From: Chthoniobacteraceae bacterium
GTDB taxonomy: Bacteria > Verrucomicrobiota > Verrucomicrobiia > Chthoniobacterales > Chthoniobacteraceae
NCBI GenBank assembly: GCA_947471505.1
Contig: CANIWM010000060.1
Location: 1-37,195 of the forward strand
Length of the DNA: 37,195 nucleotides
Reading direction: 5' to 3'
Position 1 is the first letter of the stretch; each line of letters starts with the position of its first letter. A program made the position numbers and the translations under genes. A model generated the notes under the pieces. The model saw only the letters and a program-made list of their open reading frames with translations. It ran no database searches and was not told where the DNA came from. Below are positions 27,160 through 36,380 of this stretch, piece by piece.

Positions 27160-27922
27160 CGGTCGCCAGCAAAAGCTCCGCGAGCCGTTTACGCAAGCTC
27201 TCCGGCGTAAAATCGCGCTCCAGCTTACCTCCTTGGCAGATGGAAATGATGCCCGTTTCTTCGCTGACGATGAGCACGGCCGCATCGCCTTCTTCACTGA
27301 TGCCGATGGCGGCGCGATGGCGCAAACCGAGGTTGCGGTCAAGGTCTTGGCGCTGGCTCACAGGGAAGATGCAGGCGGCGGATGCGATACGGTCATTGCG
27401 GATGACTACGCCGCCGTCGTGCAGTGGTGTCTTGGGGTGGAAAATGGTGACGAGGAGCTCCGTGGAGAGCTTACAATCAATCTCCACGCCGCTCTCCATA
27501 TGCATGCTGATGTCGGTGCCGCGCTCGACAGCGATGAGCGCGCCAAGGTGCTTGCTGGACAGCTCTACGAGAGTGCTGGCGAGGATTTCGACCGTCTCTA
27601 AGCTCTGCTCTTGCACGGCGAAAAGCCGATGGCTCCCGAGCTGCGCGAGCAGTCGCCGTAGCTCGGGCTGAAAGATGACGACGAGCGCGATAATGACGAC
27701 TGCCGAGAGGCTGCGGATGAGCCAGCCGATGACCTCCAGCCCGAATATCTGCGACATCAGCGAGAGCCCCAGCACGAGCGTCGCAAGGCCTGTGAGCACA
27801 CGCGCGCCGCGCGTCCCACGGATGCCGAGATAGGCGTAGTAGATGCCCACGCTCATCACGAGAATCTCTAGCCCGTCCGTCCACGTCTTTGGGATAAACT
27901 GTTCGAGCGCGGCAAGATTCAT
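27038..27922 (-). CDS. cdaA: Diadenylate cyclase CdaA (c-di-AMP synthase)
   Basis: 294 aa. Makes c-di-AMP from two ATP; in other bacteria this controls K+/osmolyte balance and wall homeostasis. Three N-terminal membrane helices ('LEILVMSVGIYYAYLGI', 'VLTGLATLVLGLSLMSQIF', 'LIRSLSAVVIIALVVIF'), then 'QPELRRLLAQLG' and the DAC domain: 'SGVEIDCKLSTELL', 'TPLHDGGVVI' (usual DGA, here DGG), 'LGLRHRAAIGISE' (RHR motif) and 'LIVSEETGIIS'. About 25 C-terminal residues after 'LRKRLAELLL' are low-complexity and correspond to the overlap with the CdaR-like ORF. The ATG overlaps the folP stop (ATGA), so the two are coupled. Confidence 0.95.
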   Translation of the reverse strand: MNLAALEQFIPKTWTDGLEILVMSVGIYYAYLGIRGTRGARVLTGLATLVLGLSLMSQIFGLEVIGWLIRSLSAVVIIALVVIFQPELRRLLAQLGSHRLFAVQEQSLETVEILASTLVELSSKHLGALIAVERGTDISMHMESGVEIDCKLSTELLVTIFHPKTPLHDGGVVIRNDRIASAACIFPVSQRQDLDRNLGLRHRAAIGISEEGDAAVLIVSEETGIISICQGGKLERDFTPESLRKRLAELLLATGVQTNLHKQSGGQDSVPAVGGASMGSHQKEPAQRPGDFAA

Positions 27923-28746
27923 CCCACGATCGCTTCGGTCATCCGAAGCGCCTCCACGTTTGCCTTCACCTCATGCACGCGAAAAATCCGCGCTCCGTGC
28001 TCCCGCCCGTAGCTCGTCAGCGCCACCGTCGGCCACTCGCGGTCCTCCATCCGCGCAGAGCCCAACACTTTGCCGATGAAGCTCTTGCGCGATACGCCGA
28101 GCATGAGCGGGCGGCACATCCCCACGCCGATCCCCGGCAAGCGGCGGAGCAATTCTAGGTTGTGCTCCACCGTCTTTCCGAAGCCAATTCCTGGATCAAA
28201 AACGAGTCTCGCTGCGGGCACGCCGCTCCTTACTGCGCGAGCGATCATCTGGCAAAAGAAATCATCTACTTCCGCCACCACATCTGCATAGACCGGGGCC
28301 GCCTGCATCGTCTGCGGGCTGCCGAGCATGTGCATGGCGACGACGCCAGCCCCCGTTTCGGCGGCAACTTCCAGCATCGCAGGGTCGCGCAGCCCTCCGA
28401 CATCGTTGATGATAGAAGCCCCAGCCGCACAGGCTTCGCGAGCAACGGCGGGTTTCATCGTATCCACAGAAATGACCGCTTTTCCCGCCAGCGCAGCGAT
28501 GACGGGAATGACGCGCCGCAGTTCCTCCGCCTCACTCACCGGCGTCGCGCCGGGCCGCGTGCTTTCGCCGCCGATGTCTATGAGCTCCGCACCTTCCGCG
28601 AGCATCCGTTCCGCATGGGCGACTGCCGCCGCGACATCCACCCAGCACCCGCCGTCGCTGAACGAATCCGGCGTCACATTAAGGATGCCCATCACTGCGC
28701 CGCGCCGGGAGAAGTCAAACGTATGGCCGCGAGTTTCCCAGATCAT
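27919..28746 (-). CDS. folP: Dihydropteroate synthase
   Basis: 275 aa. Joins p-aminobenzoate and hydroxymethyl-dihydropterin diphosphate in folate synthesis (sulfonamide target). Motifs: 'VMGILNVTPDSFSDGG', 'GAELIDIGGESTRPGA', 'VISVDTMKPAVAREA', 'IINDVGGL', 'LVFDPGIGFGKTVEHN', 'LMLGVSRKSFIG', and C-terminal 'IFRVHEVKANVEAL'. A standard complete enzyme. Its TGA overlaps the cdaA ATG; 1 bp separates it from the upstream PQQ-propeller gene. folP next to cdaA and glmM also occurs in other phyla (folP-glmM in Proteobacteria). Confidence 0.97.
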   Translation of the reverse strand: MIWETRGHTFDFSRRGAVMGILNVTPDSFSDGGCWVDVAAAVAHAERMLAEGAELIDIGGESTRPGATPVSEAEELRRVIPVIAALAGKAVISVDTMKPAVAREACAAGASIINDVGGLRDPAMLEVAAETGAGVVAMHMLGSPQTMQAAPVYADVVAEVDDFFCQMIARAVRSGVPAARLVFDPGIGFGKTVEHNLELLRRLPGIGVGMCRPLMLGVSRKSFIGKVLGSARMEDREWPTVALTSYGREHGARIFRVHEVKANVEALRMTEAIVG

Positions 28747-28747
28747 C

Positions 28748-29851
28748 TCATTCGCTCCCGATGCAGTAAACGCTGCCGTCTTGCGCGGCGATGACGATGA
28801 GCCCTTGCGCTAAAGCGGGGCTGCTGGGGATGTCGCTGCCGACTTCGTAGCGCCAGCGTTCATTGCCGGTGGTGCTTTCGACGCAGTAAAGGCGTCCGTC
28901 CATGCTGCCGAAGACGACGGCTCCGTCTTTGCACAGGACAGGCGAGCTATCCACGTCGCCGCGTGTGGCGAAGGTCCAGCGGGCTTCGCCGGTCTTGCGG
29001 TCGAGGCAGTGGAGGCGCTTGTCGCGCCCGCCGATGAGGACGATTTCTTCGCTGATGGCGGGTGAGGAAAAGTAGGAGAAACTCCGGTCGCGATACGTCC
29101 ACGCGGCGGTGCCGGTCTGTGCGTCAAACGCGAACACCTTCCGCGCATCGCTGCCAAAATAGACCATGTCGCCAAGCGCGGCGGCGCTGGCGGGGACGTA
29201 GGCTTCGGCGTCGAGCTTGCGGAGTTCTTTGCGCTCTTTCAGCGAGACGACGTGCATCTGCGCATCGCAGCCACCGAAGAGCGCGAGCCCAGCAGGTGTG
29301 ACGGCGGGAGTGCTGTTGATGAAGTTCTCCGTCTCCACTTTCCACAGTTCTTTGCCGGTGTCGGTGTCTATGGCGTAAAAGTTGAAGTCGTAGCTGCCGA
29401 CGAGCACCCACTTTTTATCCGAGGCGGGGTCCTTCGCCCAACTGGCGCTGGCGAGAATCTTGTCACCCGTCTCGAAGGCCCACCGCTGTTTCCCATCGGC
29501 CACATCGAGCGCGTAGAGGCGTCCATCCGCCGCGCCGACGTAGCAGACGCCGTCGAGGATGAGCGGGATCGCTTCGATCATACTCTCCGTTTTTTTGCTC
29601 CAGACTTCTTTGCCGTCGCTCAGGCCGAGGCAGTGGATGATGCCTTCGTTGTCGCCGAAAAAGACGCGGTCGCCCGCGATAGCCGCGCCGCCGACGACGG
29701 GCTTGGCCGCTTTGAAAGTCCACTTCAGCTTCGGCTTCGCGGGCGCGGCGCTTTCGGAGCGTCCGTGGAGTGTGGGGCTGCCTCGGTGCATCGGCCAATC
29801 GTCGGCGAATGCTGTGGCGGTGAGGGCGAGGACGGTGATGAGCGTTTTCAC
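28748..29851 (-). CDS. Exported PQQ-binding-like beta-propeller repeat protein
   Basis: 367 aa with a short signal peptide ('MKTLITVLALTATAFA', cleavage before DDW). 'DDWPMHRGSPTLHGRS' is the typical opening of verrucomicrobial and planctomycete propeller proteins. At least seven blades follow with 'YALDVADGKQRWAFET', 'YAIDTDTGKELWKVET', 'FAFDAQTGTAAWTYRD', 'HCLDRKTGEARWTFAT', 'YCVESTTGNERWRYEV' and matching 'V.FGSxDGRLY' strands. Such proteins may be BamB-like scaffolds or quinoprotein-like; without the catalytic residues of methanol-dehydrogenase types no enzyme activity is claimed. The ATG overlaps the stop of the upstream alcohol dehydrogenase gene (ATGA). Confidence 0.88.
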   Translation of the reverse strand: MKTLITVLALTATAFADDWPMHRGSPTLHGRSESAAPAKPKLKWTFKAAKPVVGGAAIAGDRVFFGDNEGIIHCLGLSDGKEVWSKKTESMIEAIPLILDGVCYVGAADGRLYALDVADGKQRWAFETGDKILASASWAKDPASDKKWVLVGSYDFNFYAIDTDTGKELWKVETENFINSTPAVTPAGLALFGGCDAQMHVVSLKERKELRKLDAEAYVPASAAALGDMVYFGSDARKVFAFDAQTGTAAWTYRDRSFSYFSSPAISEEIVLIGGRDKRLHCLDRKTGEARWTFATRGDVDSSPVLCKDGAVVFGSMDGRLYCVESTTGNERWRYEVGSDIPSSPALAQGLIVIAAQDGSVYCIGSE

Positions 29852-30972
29852 AATGCGGATTCGTAGAGCCGCGCGAAGTCGGCGGCGGCGATAGTTCGTG
29901 GGTTAAAAGAAGCGGTCCACTGGCGAGCGGCTTCTTCCGCGAGAGCGGGGATGTTTTCTAAAGTGACGCCGAACGTGCGGAGCGGCTGCGCCAGCCCGGA
30001 GAGCGCGAGGATGCGCTCGATGGTCGCGGCAAGTTCCTCCGCGTCCGGGTGGAAGTCGTCGTAGATGCCGGGTAGCTGCGCATTAAACCGGACGACCCAC
30101 GGCAGGACAATGCCGACGGCTTGGCCGTGGACGACGCCGTGATGCGCCGTGAGCGGGTTCGCCATGCTGTGCGCCGCGCCGAGCATGGAATACTCGATGG
30201 CCAGCCCCGCATACGCCGCGCCGAGCTGCATCCGCCCACGCGCTGCGAGGTCGGCAGGGTCGGCGAGGACTTGCGGAAGCGCCGTAGCGCAAAGCCGGAA
30301 TGCCTCGCGCGAAAAGAGCGTGCTGAGCGCCGTGCGCTTGCGAGTGACGGCGGTCTCGACGGCGTGCGCCAGCGCATCAATGCCCGTGCAAGCGGTGACG
30401 CGCAGCGGCTGGCTGAGCGTGAGCACGGGGTCGAGGATGGCGATGCGGGCGGCGGCCTTCGGGTCGAGACACGCCATCTTTTGGTGCGTCGTTTCGTCGG
30501 CGATGAGCGCCGCACTTTGGCACTCGCTGCCCGTGCCCGCCGTCGTAGGGATGGCGATGAGCGGGAGCATGGGCTTCGTCGCTTTCCCCACGCCCCAATA
30601 GTCGCGCATCTCGCCGCCGTTCGTGAGGATGAAATTCGCGCCTTTCGCTGTATCCATGCTACTCCCGCCGCCGATGCCGATGAGAATGTCCGCCCCTCGC
30701 GCCGCCTCCACGCACCGGGCGACATCGCCCGTCGTCGGGTTCTCCCGCACGCCGTCGAACACCGCCACCGAGAGCCCCGCCGTGCGCAGGAAATCGCACG
30801 CACGCGCCGCGTGCCCCGCTGCGACGATGCCGGAATCCGTGACGACCAGCGCCCGCTGGCCGAGCCCCGCCGCGAGTTCGCCCAAACGCGCCAACGCCCC
30901 CGCACCCACGACGAGACGTGTGCGGAGCTGCCAATCAAAGGCGGATAAATCGTGTGGGCTAGTGTTTTGCAT
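29848..30972 (-). CDS. Iron-containing (group III) alcohol dehydrogenase
   Basis: 374 aa from the ATG at 30972; an in-frame start at 31047 adds 25 residues not like the family. NAD-binding 'DILIGIGGGSSMDTAKG' and 'PTTAGTGSECQSAALI'; metal site 'ACTGIDALAHAVE' (Asp and His), 'GAAHSMANPLTAHHGVVHGQ' (two further His). All four ligands are present. Substrate is not predictable; relatives reduce or oxidise 1,3-propanediol, butanol, lactaldehyde or hydroxyacids. First gene of the unit leading through the PQQ-propeller gene to folP, cdaA and glmM. The promoter probably lies in the 190 bp up to 31163, where divergent transcription of the next gene also begins. Confidence 0.93.
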   Translation of the reverse strand: MQNTSPHDLSAFDWQLRTRLVVGAGALARLGELAAGLGQRALVVTDSGIVAAGHAARACDFLRTAGLSVAVFDGVRENPTTGDVARCVEAARGADILIGIGGGSSMDTAKGANFILTNGGEMRDYWGVGKATKPMLPLIAIPTTAGTGSECQSAALIADETTHQKMACLDPKAAARIAILDPVLTLSQPLRVTACTGIDALAHAVETAVTRKRTALSTLFSREAFRLCATALPQVLADPADLAARGRMQLGAAYAGLAIEYSMLGAAHSMANPLTAHHGVVHGQAVGIVLPWVVRFNAQLPGIYDDFHPDAEELAATIERILALSGLAQPLRTFGVTLENIPALAEEAARQWTASFNPRTIAAADFARLYESAL

Positions 30973-31162
30973 CGGGATGTTTTCAAGCTGCAAGTGCGCG
31001 GAATTCTTAGCGGTGACAACTCGGAAATAACTCACCTCGTCCACCACCCGGTTCGGACGATGCGCAGGGAAATGCGTGGGTGAATGCCATCTATTCCATC
31101 CGACTAACCCCGAACGCCGCAGTTCTTGTCCGCAAGACCGAGAGTGCTCACCATGTCAGAAA

Positions 31163-32434
31163 ATGAACCTGCATTCCTTCGTCAAAACTCTTCGCATCGT
31201 ATTTGGGTCCGTCGTGATTGCGGTCCTCGTTGTTGTCAATCTGCGCATCTACACGCGAAGTGGGACGCAGATTGCGCACGACGCACCAATCCATGCGGAC
31301 GTCGCAGCGCAGTTGAAGTTCCTCCGCGGAGCCATTGAGCGCGGAGCGGATATGGACATGCAGCGGCTCTTCCCCGAAGGACGGCTGTTTATGAATTGCC
31401 TATACGGCCTCGCAAATGTCGAAGCGGGGCTGCGTGAGGCAGTGGACTCCGTCGCCCGCGGTTCATTTCTCAAGGAGGCGCAATGGGCAATGGCGCGCGT
31501 GGACTCGGCGGAGAGCAAAGTGATTTTCCCGACCACGCTTCGTCCGCGATACGGCGTGTTCTACGCTGGATGGTCCGCAGTGCTCCACGCAGGAACGCTG
31601 GCACTTCAGCCGGAAAGTGCGCGCGATCCCAATGACGCGAACGCACTCCGAGCCCGGTGCGATGAACTCGCGGCGGCTTTTTCGTCGTCGAAAACGCCGT
31701 ATCTGCAGGCCTATGAAGGCCAAGCGTGGACGTGCGACAGCGCAGTGGCCATCTTCGCGCTTTATGCCTGCGACCACGTTCTCGAGCCACGGTATGCGCC
31801 GGTTATCGAGCGGTGGATTGCGGCGGTTCGTGAGCGAATGGACGCTGCGACCGGGCTTCTCGGGCACCGCGTCGGCGTGGAAAATGGCGCATCGCTCGAC
31901 GGCCCCCGGGCAACGTCGATGTGCATCACGATTCGCTTTCTCGCGGAGGCGACTCCGGAGCTTGCTGCGGATCTCTACACGAACTACCGCGAGCACATGA
32001 TGACCACCTGCGCGGGAATTCCGGGAGTTCGCGAGTATCCCAAAGGCGTGATCGGAAGCGGTGATGTGGATTCCGGTCCGCTCATCTTTGGAATCAGCAC
32101 TTCGGCGTCGGCAGTGACGATTGGGGCTTCGAGAATCATGGGCGACATCGAAGCCGTCGCGCAGATGGTCCCGGCAGCCGAAGCTCTCGCGATGCCGTTT
32201 ACGTGGAACGGGGAAAAACGCACCATCGGCGGTTTGCTCCCAGTCGCCGATGCGTTCATGGCATGGTCGCAAACCGCGCGGCCATGGTTCGCGAAAGTCG
32301 CGCCGCGACGGTACGCGCAATTCGTTCCGTCATGGTGGCGACTGCCGCTGCAAAGCGTCAGCACTGCTCTGGCGCTGCTTATCATCTACGGCCTTCTCCG
32401 GCGAAAGAATGCGCGGACAGGCAGTGGAAAATAG
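31163..32434 (+). CDS. Membrane protein of unknown function, possible alpha/alpha-barrel periplasmic domain
   Basis: 423 aa from ATG 31163 ('MNLHSFVKTLRIVFGSVV'); an earlier in-frame ATG (31076) would add 29 unlikely residues. One transmembrane helix at about 8-28, a large domain of amphipathic helices, and a second helix near the C-terminus ('QSVSTALALLIIYGLL') followed by a basic tail. 'PYLQAYEGQAWTCDSAVAIF' (Trp-x-Cys-Asp) and 'GHRVGVENGASLDGPRATS' resemble the linalool dehydratase/isomerase-type (alpha/alpha)6 fold, a weak suggestion only. 'GVIGSGDVDSGPLIFG' is a likely conserved active-site-like loop. It is followed 66 bp later by the SnoaL-like gene. Confidence 0.6.
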   Translation: MNLHSFVKTLRIVFGSVVIAVLVVVNLRIYTRSGTQIAHDAPIHADVAAQLKFLRGAIERGADMDMQRLFPEGRLFMNCLYGLANVEAGLREAVDSVARGSFLKEAQWAMARVDSAESKVIFPTTLRPRYGVFYAGWSAVLHAGTLALQPESARDPNDANALRARCDELAAAFSSSKTPYLQAYEGQAWTCDSAVAIFALYACDHVLEPRYAPVIERWIAAVRERMDAATGLLGHRVGVENGASLDGPRATSMCITIRFLAEATPELAADLYTNYREHMMTTCAGIPGVREYPKGVIGSGDVDSGPLIFGISTSASAVTIGASRIMGDIEAVAQMVPAAEALAMPFTWNGEKRTIGGLLPVADAFMAWSQTARPWFAKVAPRRYAQFVPSWWRLPLQSVSTALALLIIYGLLRRKNARTGSGK

Positions 32435-32500
32435 AGCAGCAGCAAGTTCCCATCTTTCCTGATTGGAAGAGCGTCATTCATCCGACTAGGGTCTCGTACT

Positions 32501-32986
32501 ATGAAAGCTATTCTCGCCTTCGCGCTCCTTTTTTCCTTTTGCCTGCGGGCCGATGATGCGCCAACCGAACCGGCACGACTCAAGCAACTCGACGCTTACT
32601 GGGCGGAGGTTTCTCGGGCCGTGGGTGCCGGGGATTTCGCGGCTTACGAAGCGACGTGTCATCCGGAGGGAGTGCTCGTCGCAGGCTCCAAGAAGACCAG
32701 TTCGCCGCTCGCGGACGCGCTCAAGCGCTGGAAGAAAGAGTTCGACGCCACCAAGAGCGGCGAGATGAAAGCCAGCGTGGAGTTTAAGTTTTCCCAGCGT
32801 CTCGGCGACGCGACCACTGCTCACGAGACGGGCATGTTTCTGTACTCTGCCGTCGGCCCCGACGGGAAGGAAACGCACGAATACATCCACTTCGAAGGCC
32901 TGCTCGTGAAGCGCGATGGCCGCTGGAAAATTCTGATGGAGTATCAAAAATCAAAAGGCACCCAGGCGGAGTTCGAGGCACTTTGA
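32501..32986 (+). CDS. Exported SnoaL/NTF2-like (DUF4440-type) protein
   Basis: 161 aa. A signal peptide ('MKAILAFALLFSFCLRADD') ends near residue 18. The rest follows the NTF2-like cone fold: helix 'LDAYWAEVSRAVGAGDFAAY', 'CHPEGVLV', 'ALKRWKKEF', then strands 'SVEFKFSQRLGDATTAHETG' and a last strand 'YIHFEGLLVKRDGRWKIL'. Such small domains bind small ligands or act as accessory proteins; no catalytic site can be pointed to. The start has 'GTACTATG' and no strong ribosome binding site. The 64-bp gap to the next gene is AT-rich for this contig and may carry a promoter. Confidence 0.75.
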   Translation: MKAILAFALLFSFCLRADDAPTEPARLKQLDAYWAEVSRAVGAGDFAAYEATCHPEGVLVAGSKKTSSPLADALKRWKKEFDATKSGEMKASVEFKFSQRLGDATTAHETGMFLYSAVGPDGKETHEYIHFEGLLVKRDGRWKILMEYQKSKGTQAEFEAL

Positions 32987-33050
32987 CTATGGTGCGCTCT
33001 TTTATTTTTCCCTCGTTTGACTTTTTTTCACAGCCTCTAACTTTCCAAAT

Positions 33051-34838
33051 ATGAACCTCTTCCAACGCGGCACGCCGTCTCTCGTCCTCGCCCTTTCGTT
33101 CTTCGCCTTTGCCTGCGGGAGTCGTCTCTTCGCCGCGCCGGTGCGATTGGTGGATGAAGCGCCGGCAAGCATTGGGACTTCGAAGTCCGGGCTGGTGCTG
33201 GTGGATTTTGGGAGGGTTGCCTTTGGGAATCTCCGCATCACTCCGCCTGCGGGATCGAACGCGACGATCACCGTCCACTTTGGAGAATCGTTCGCGGATG
33301 GCAGCATCAACCGCAAGCCGCCGGGCACCGTCCGGTACGCGAGCGCCTCGTTCACGATGAAGGACGGGAAGGCCTTCACGGCTGCGCCGGCCGCCGACAA
33401 ACGAAACACGGAACAAGTCAGCGCCGCGCACCCTCCCGCCGTTCTCACTCCGCCGGAGTGGGGCGTCGTGCTTCCTTTCCGATGGGTGGAAATCGAAGGC
33501 TGGCCCGGAGAATTGAAGGCGGGACAGATCACCCGCCAGTCGGCCTACGCGGCGGCTTGGGACGATGCTGCGGCCGCTTTCACTTGCTCGGATGAGACGC
33601 TCAATCGGATCTGGGAGCTGTGCCGTTACTCAATCAAGGCCACCACTTTTGCCGGTGTCTATGTGGATGGGGACCGGGAGCGCATCCCGTATGAAGGCGA
33701 TGCCTATCTGAATCAGCTTAGCCATTACTCGACTGGGACCGACCTCCAGATGGCGCGCGATACGTTCGACCTGCTCATGAAGCACCCGACGTGGCCGACG
33801 GAATGGGCACCTCATACGGTCTTCATGGCGCACGCGGATTGGATGCGCACCGGAGACAAGGCATGGCTCGCTCCGCGCTACGAGGCATTGAAAGCCAAGA
33901 CCCTGCTGAATCGTGCCGGCGCCGACGGCCTCATCCGGAGCGACGCGCAACAGATCAAGAAGACCGACATCGTGGACTGGCCGGTCGGCGAGCGGGACAA
34001 ATTCGTCTTCACGGAAATCAATACCGTGGTCAATGCGTTCCATATTCGGGCGCTGGCCGAACTCGCCGAACTTGCGAGCGCATTGGGAAAAGCCGAAGAA
34101 GCGAAAGATTCCGGCGCTCGCGTCGTCGCCACGCGAGCCAAATTCCAGGAGGTTCTTTTCGATGACAAGCGCGGGATCTATCGCGATGGCATCGGCACCG
34201 ATCACGCATCGCAGCACGCCAATTTCTTCCCGCTCGCCTTCGGTGTGGTGCCGGCGGACAAGCGCCAGGGAGTCGTCTCTTTTCTCAAAGGCCAGGGCAT
34301 GCGCTGCTCGCCCTATGCCGCCCAGTATTTGCTCGAGGCGCTGTTTGCGAATGAAGCGGGCGCGAAGGCGCTCGAACTTATCACCGCCGAGGGTGACCGC
34401 AGTTGGAAGCACATGCTCGACAGCGGCACGACCATCACGTGGGAGGCGTGGGATCAGAAATACAAGCCGAACCAGGACTGGAATCACGCATGGGGCGCTT
34501 CGCCCGCCAACCTTTTGCCGCGTTTCGTCCTCGGCGTTCAACCGCTCTGCGCCGGCTGGAAGTGCGCGGTGATCCGTCCGAACCCCGGCAAACTCAGCGC
34601 GGCCAGCGGCAAGGTGCCTACACCCCGCGGTCCGGTCATGGTCGATTGGAAAAACGCCGGCACCTTCCAGATTTCCGTGACCTTGCCGGACGGGATGTCG
34701 GCCCGGTTCGAGCTGCCCGCCAGTGCGGAATCGCGGGGCGTTTACGTCGATGGCAAACCCGCCAAAGCGCAGCGCGAAGGTGCCCGATGGATCCTGGCGG
34801 ACGACCTGACCGGAACCGCGAAGATCGAGGTGAAGTGA
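33051..34838 (+). CDS. Secreted GH78 family alpha-L-rhamnosidase-like protein
   Basis: 595 aa with a signal peptide (about residues 1-28, ending 'RLFAAP'). A beta-sandwich at about 30-175 ('LVDFGRVAFGNLRI') precedes an (alpha/alpha)6 barrel. GH78 marks: 'YVDGDRERIPYEGDA' with Asp206, Glu210 and Glu215 as candidate acids (usual D.R.ER..W.GDA, here Pro-Tyr), 'GTTITWEAWD', 'DWNHAWGASPANLLPRFVLG', and a C-terminal beta-sandwich with 'CAVIRPNPGKLSAASGKVPT'. Shorter than many GH78 enzymes because N-terminal carbohydrate-binding domains are missing. It lies 37 bp ahead of a sulfatase gene; together they suggest attack on sulfated, rhamnose-containing polysaccharide such as ulvan or fucan-like material (inference). 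Confidence 0.85.
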   Translation: MNLFQRGTPSLVLALSFFAFACGSRLFAAPVRLVDEAPASIGTSKSGLVLVDFGRVAFGNLRITPPAGSNATITVHFGESFADGSINRKPPGTVRYASASFTMKDGKAFTAAPAADKRNTEQVSAAHPPAVLTPPEWGVVLPFRWVEIEGWPGELKAGQITRQSAYAAAWDDAAAAFTCSDETLNRIWELCRYSIKATTFAGVYVDGDRERIPYEGDAYLNQLSHYSTGTDLQMARDTFDLLMKHPTWPTEWAPHTVFMAHADWMRTGDKAWLAPRYEALKAKTLLNRAGADGLIRSDAQQIKKTDIVDWPVGERDKFVFTEINTVVNAFHIRALAELAELASALGKAEEAKDSGARVVATRAKFQEVLFDDKRGIYRDGIGTDHASQHANFFPLAFGVVPADKRQGVVSFLKGQGMRCSPYAAQYLLEALFANEAGAKALELITAEGDRSWKHMLDSGTTITWEAWDQKYKPNQDWNHAWGASPANLLPRFVLGVQPLCAGWKCAVIRPNPGKLSAASGKVPTPRGPVMVDWKNAGTFQISVTLPDGMSARFELPASAESRGVYVDGKPAKAQREGARWILADDLTGTAKIEVK

Positions 34839-34875
34839 GCCGCGAGACACAACCCACACAACCCGCTCACAGCTC

Positions 34876-36371
34876 ATGAAACGGCTCGCTCCACTCCTGC
34901 TTCTCCTTTCGTTGTTCTGCATGGTGCCTTCGTCATTGGCTGCACCGAAGCCGAACGTCCTCCTCATCGTCGCCGACGATCTCGGCTATCGCGACCTCGG
35001 TTGCTACGGGGCGACGAAGGTCAAGACGCCGCGCATCGACAAGCTCGCGGGCGAGGGTGTGCGATTCACGGATGCGCACTCGATTTGCGGGACTTGCATG
35101 CCTTCGCGCTACGCGATCCTCAGCGGCACTTACTTTTTTAACGCACAGCGAAAAGGCGGTTACTCGATCCATTTCCATGAAGGCCAGGTCACGCTGCCTT
35201 CGCTGCTTAAGTCCGCAGGCTATCGCACGGCGGCGCTTGGAAAATGGCACAACGGATTGGGCCACGCCGCGGATCCGGATTGGAACACGGACCTGAAACC
35301 GGGACCGCTGGAAATTGGCTTCGACTCATTTTTCGGCACACCACGCACGCACAACGAAGCACCCCACGTCTTCATGGAGGGGCATCGCATCGTGGGTCTC
35401 GATCCCGCCGATCCCATCAGCGTCGATATGTCGCCGCAGTTTGGTCGATGGGGCAAAACCGTCGGTGGCGCGAAGCACAGGCAGCGCGACCGGACGAACG
35501 CATCGACTTCATCCTCGCGGACAAGGCGGAGAAGTTTCTCGCGCAGCAGACAAAGGAAAATCCCTTCTTTCTCTATCTGGCCTTTGCCTCCGTGCATAAC
35601 CCGATCAATCCCGCGCCGGAGTTTCGCGGCAAGAGCGGGGCCGGGCTTTACTGCGACTACATCCAGCAACTCGACCATTGCACGGGGCTCGTGCTCGATG
35701 CTTTGGAAAAGCAGGGACTGGCGCAGGATACGATCGTCGTTTTCACCAGCGACAACGGCGGACGCTACGAACGCGAAGCGCTGAAAGCGGGGCATCGCAC
35801 GAATGGCGAATTGCTCGGCCAAAAGACCGACGGCTGGGAAGGCGGGCATCGCGTGCCGCTGATTGCGCGCTGGCCGCAGCGCTTCGAGCCGGGCACCGTG
35901 CGCGCGGAGTTTTTCCTGCAAGTGGACCTCATGGCCACACTCGCGGAAGCTGCGCAGATCGCATTGCCCGCCGGCGCCTCACCCGATGGCGCGAGCGAAC
36001 TCGCCGCATTCACCAAGCCCGCATCGGCGCCCGTGAAACGCACCGAGGGTGTGATTCAGGGCAGCGGCACTTTCGTGCTGCGACAAGGCGATTGGCTCTT
36101 CATCCCGAAGCAAGGTTCCGCCGGGTATTCCGCGCCGGAACGGGAGAAGCCGTGGTCCGTGCCGTATGCGATCATGGGCTTTCGAAACAGCGATGTAGAT
36201 GAGCGCGGCCAGATCAAACCCGGCGCGCCGAAGGAGCAACTCTACGATCTCGGCAAAGACATTTCGCAGGCGACAAACATCGTCCGCGAACACCCGGAGC
36301 GGGCCGCGTCCATGCGCGCCCGGTTGCAGGAATTGGCTGGGAAAAACAAAGGCAAAACGCCACAGGAATAA
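34876..36371 (+). pseudogene. Secreted type I sulfatase, broken by a frameshift
   Basis: Frame 1 from ATG 34876: signal peptide ('MKRLAPLLLLLSLFCMVPSS', cleavage near 'LAA'), metal site 'NVLLIVADDLGYRDLGCYGA', formylglycine motif 'CGTCMPSRYAILSG' with Cys74 (C-x-P-S-R), 'LGKWHNG', to about 'SPQFGRWGKTVGGA'. Near 35465-35490 the frame shifts by -1 (one base missing) and the rest continues as 'ARPDERIDFILADKAEKFLA', 'YLAFASVHNPINPAPEF', 'VFTSDNGGRYEREAL', 'GQKTDGWEGGHRVPLIARW', to 'YDLGKDISQATNI' and stop 36371. Both halves are well conserved, so the break is recent or an error. With it repaired the enzyme is about 498 aa, normal for arylsulfatase-type sulfatases. It needs an FGly-generating enzyme, not seen here. 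Confidence 0.85.
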
Positions 36372-36380
36372 ACGACTCAC

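Noticed and set aside
32985-33045. Sigma-70 type promoter before the GH78 gene
   Set aside because: TTGACT boxes occur but the spacing to any -10-like hexamer is 12-15 bp; too weak to call.
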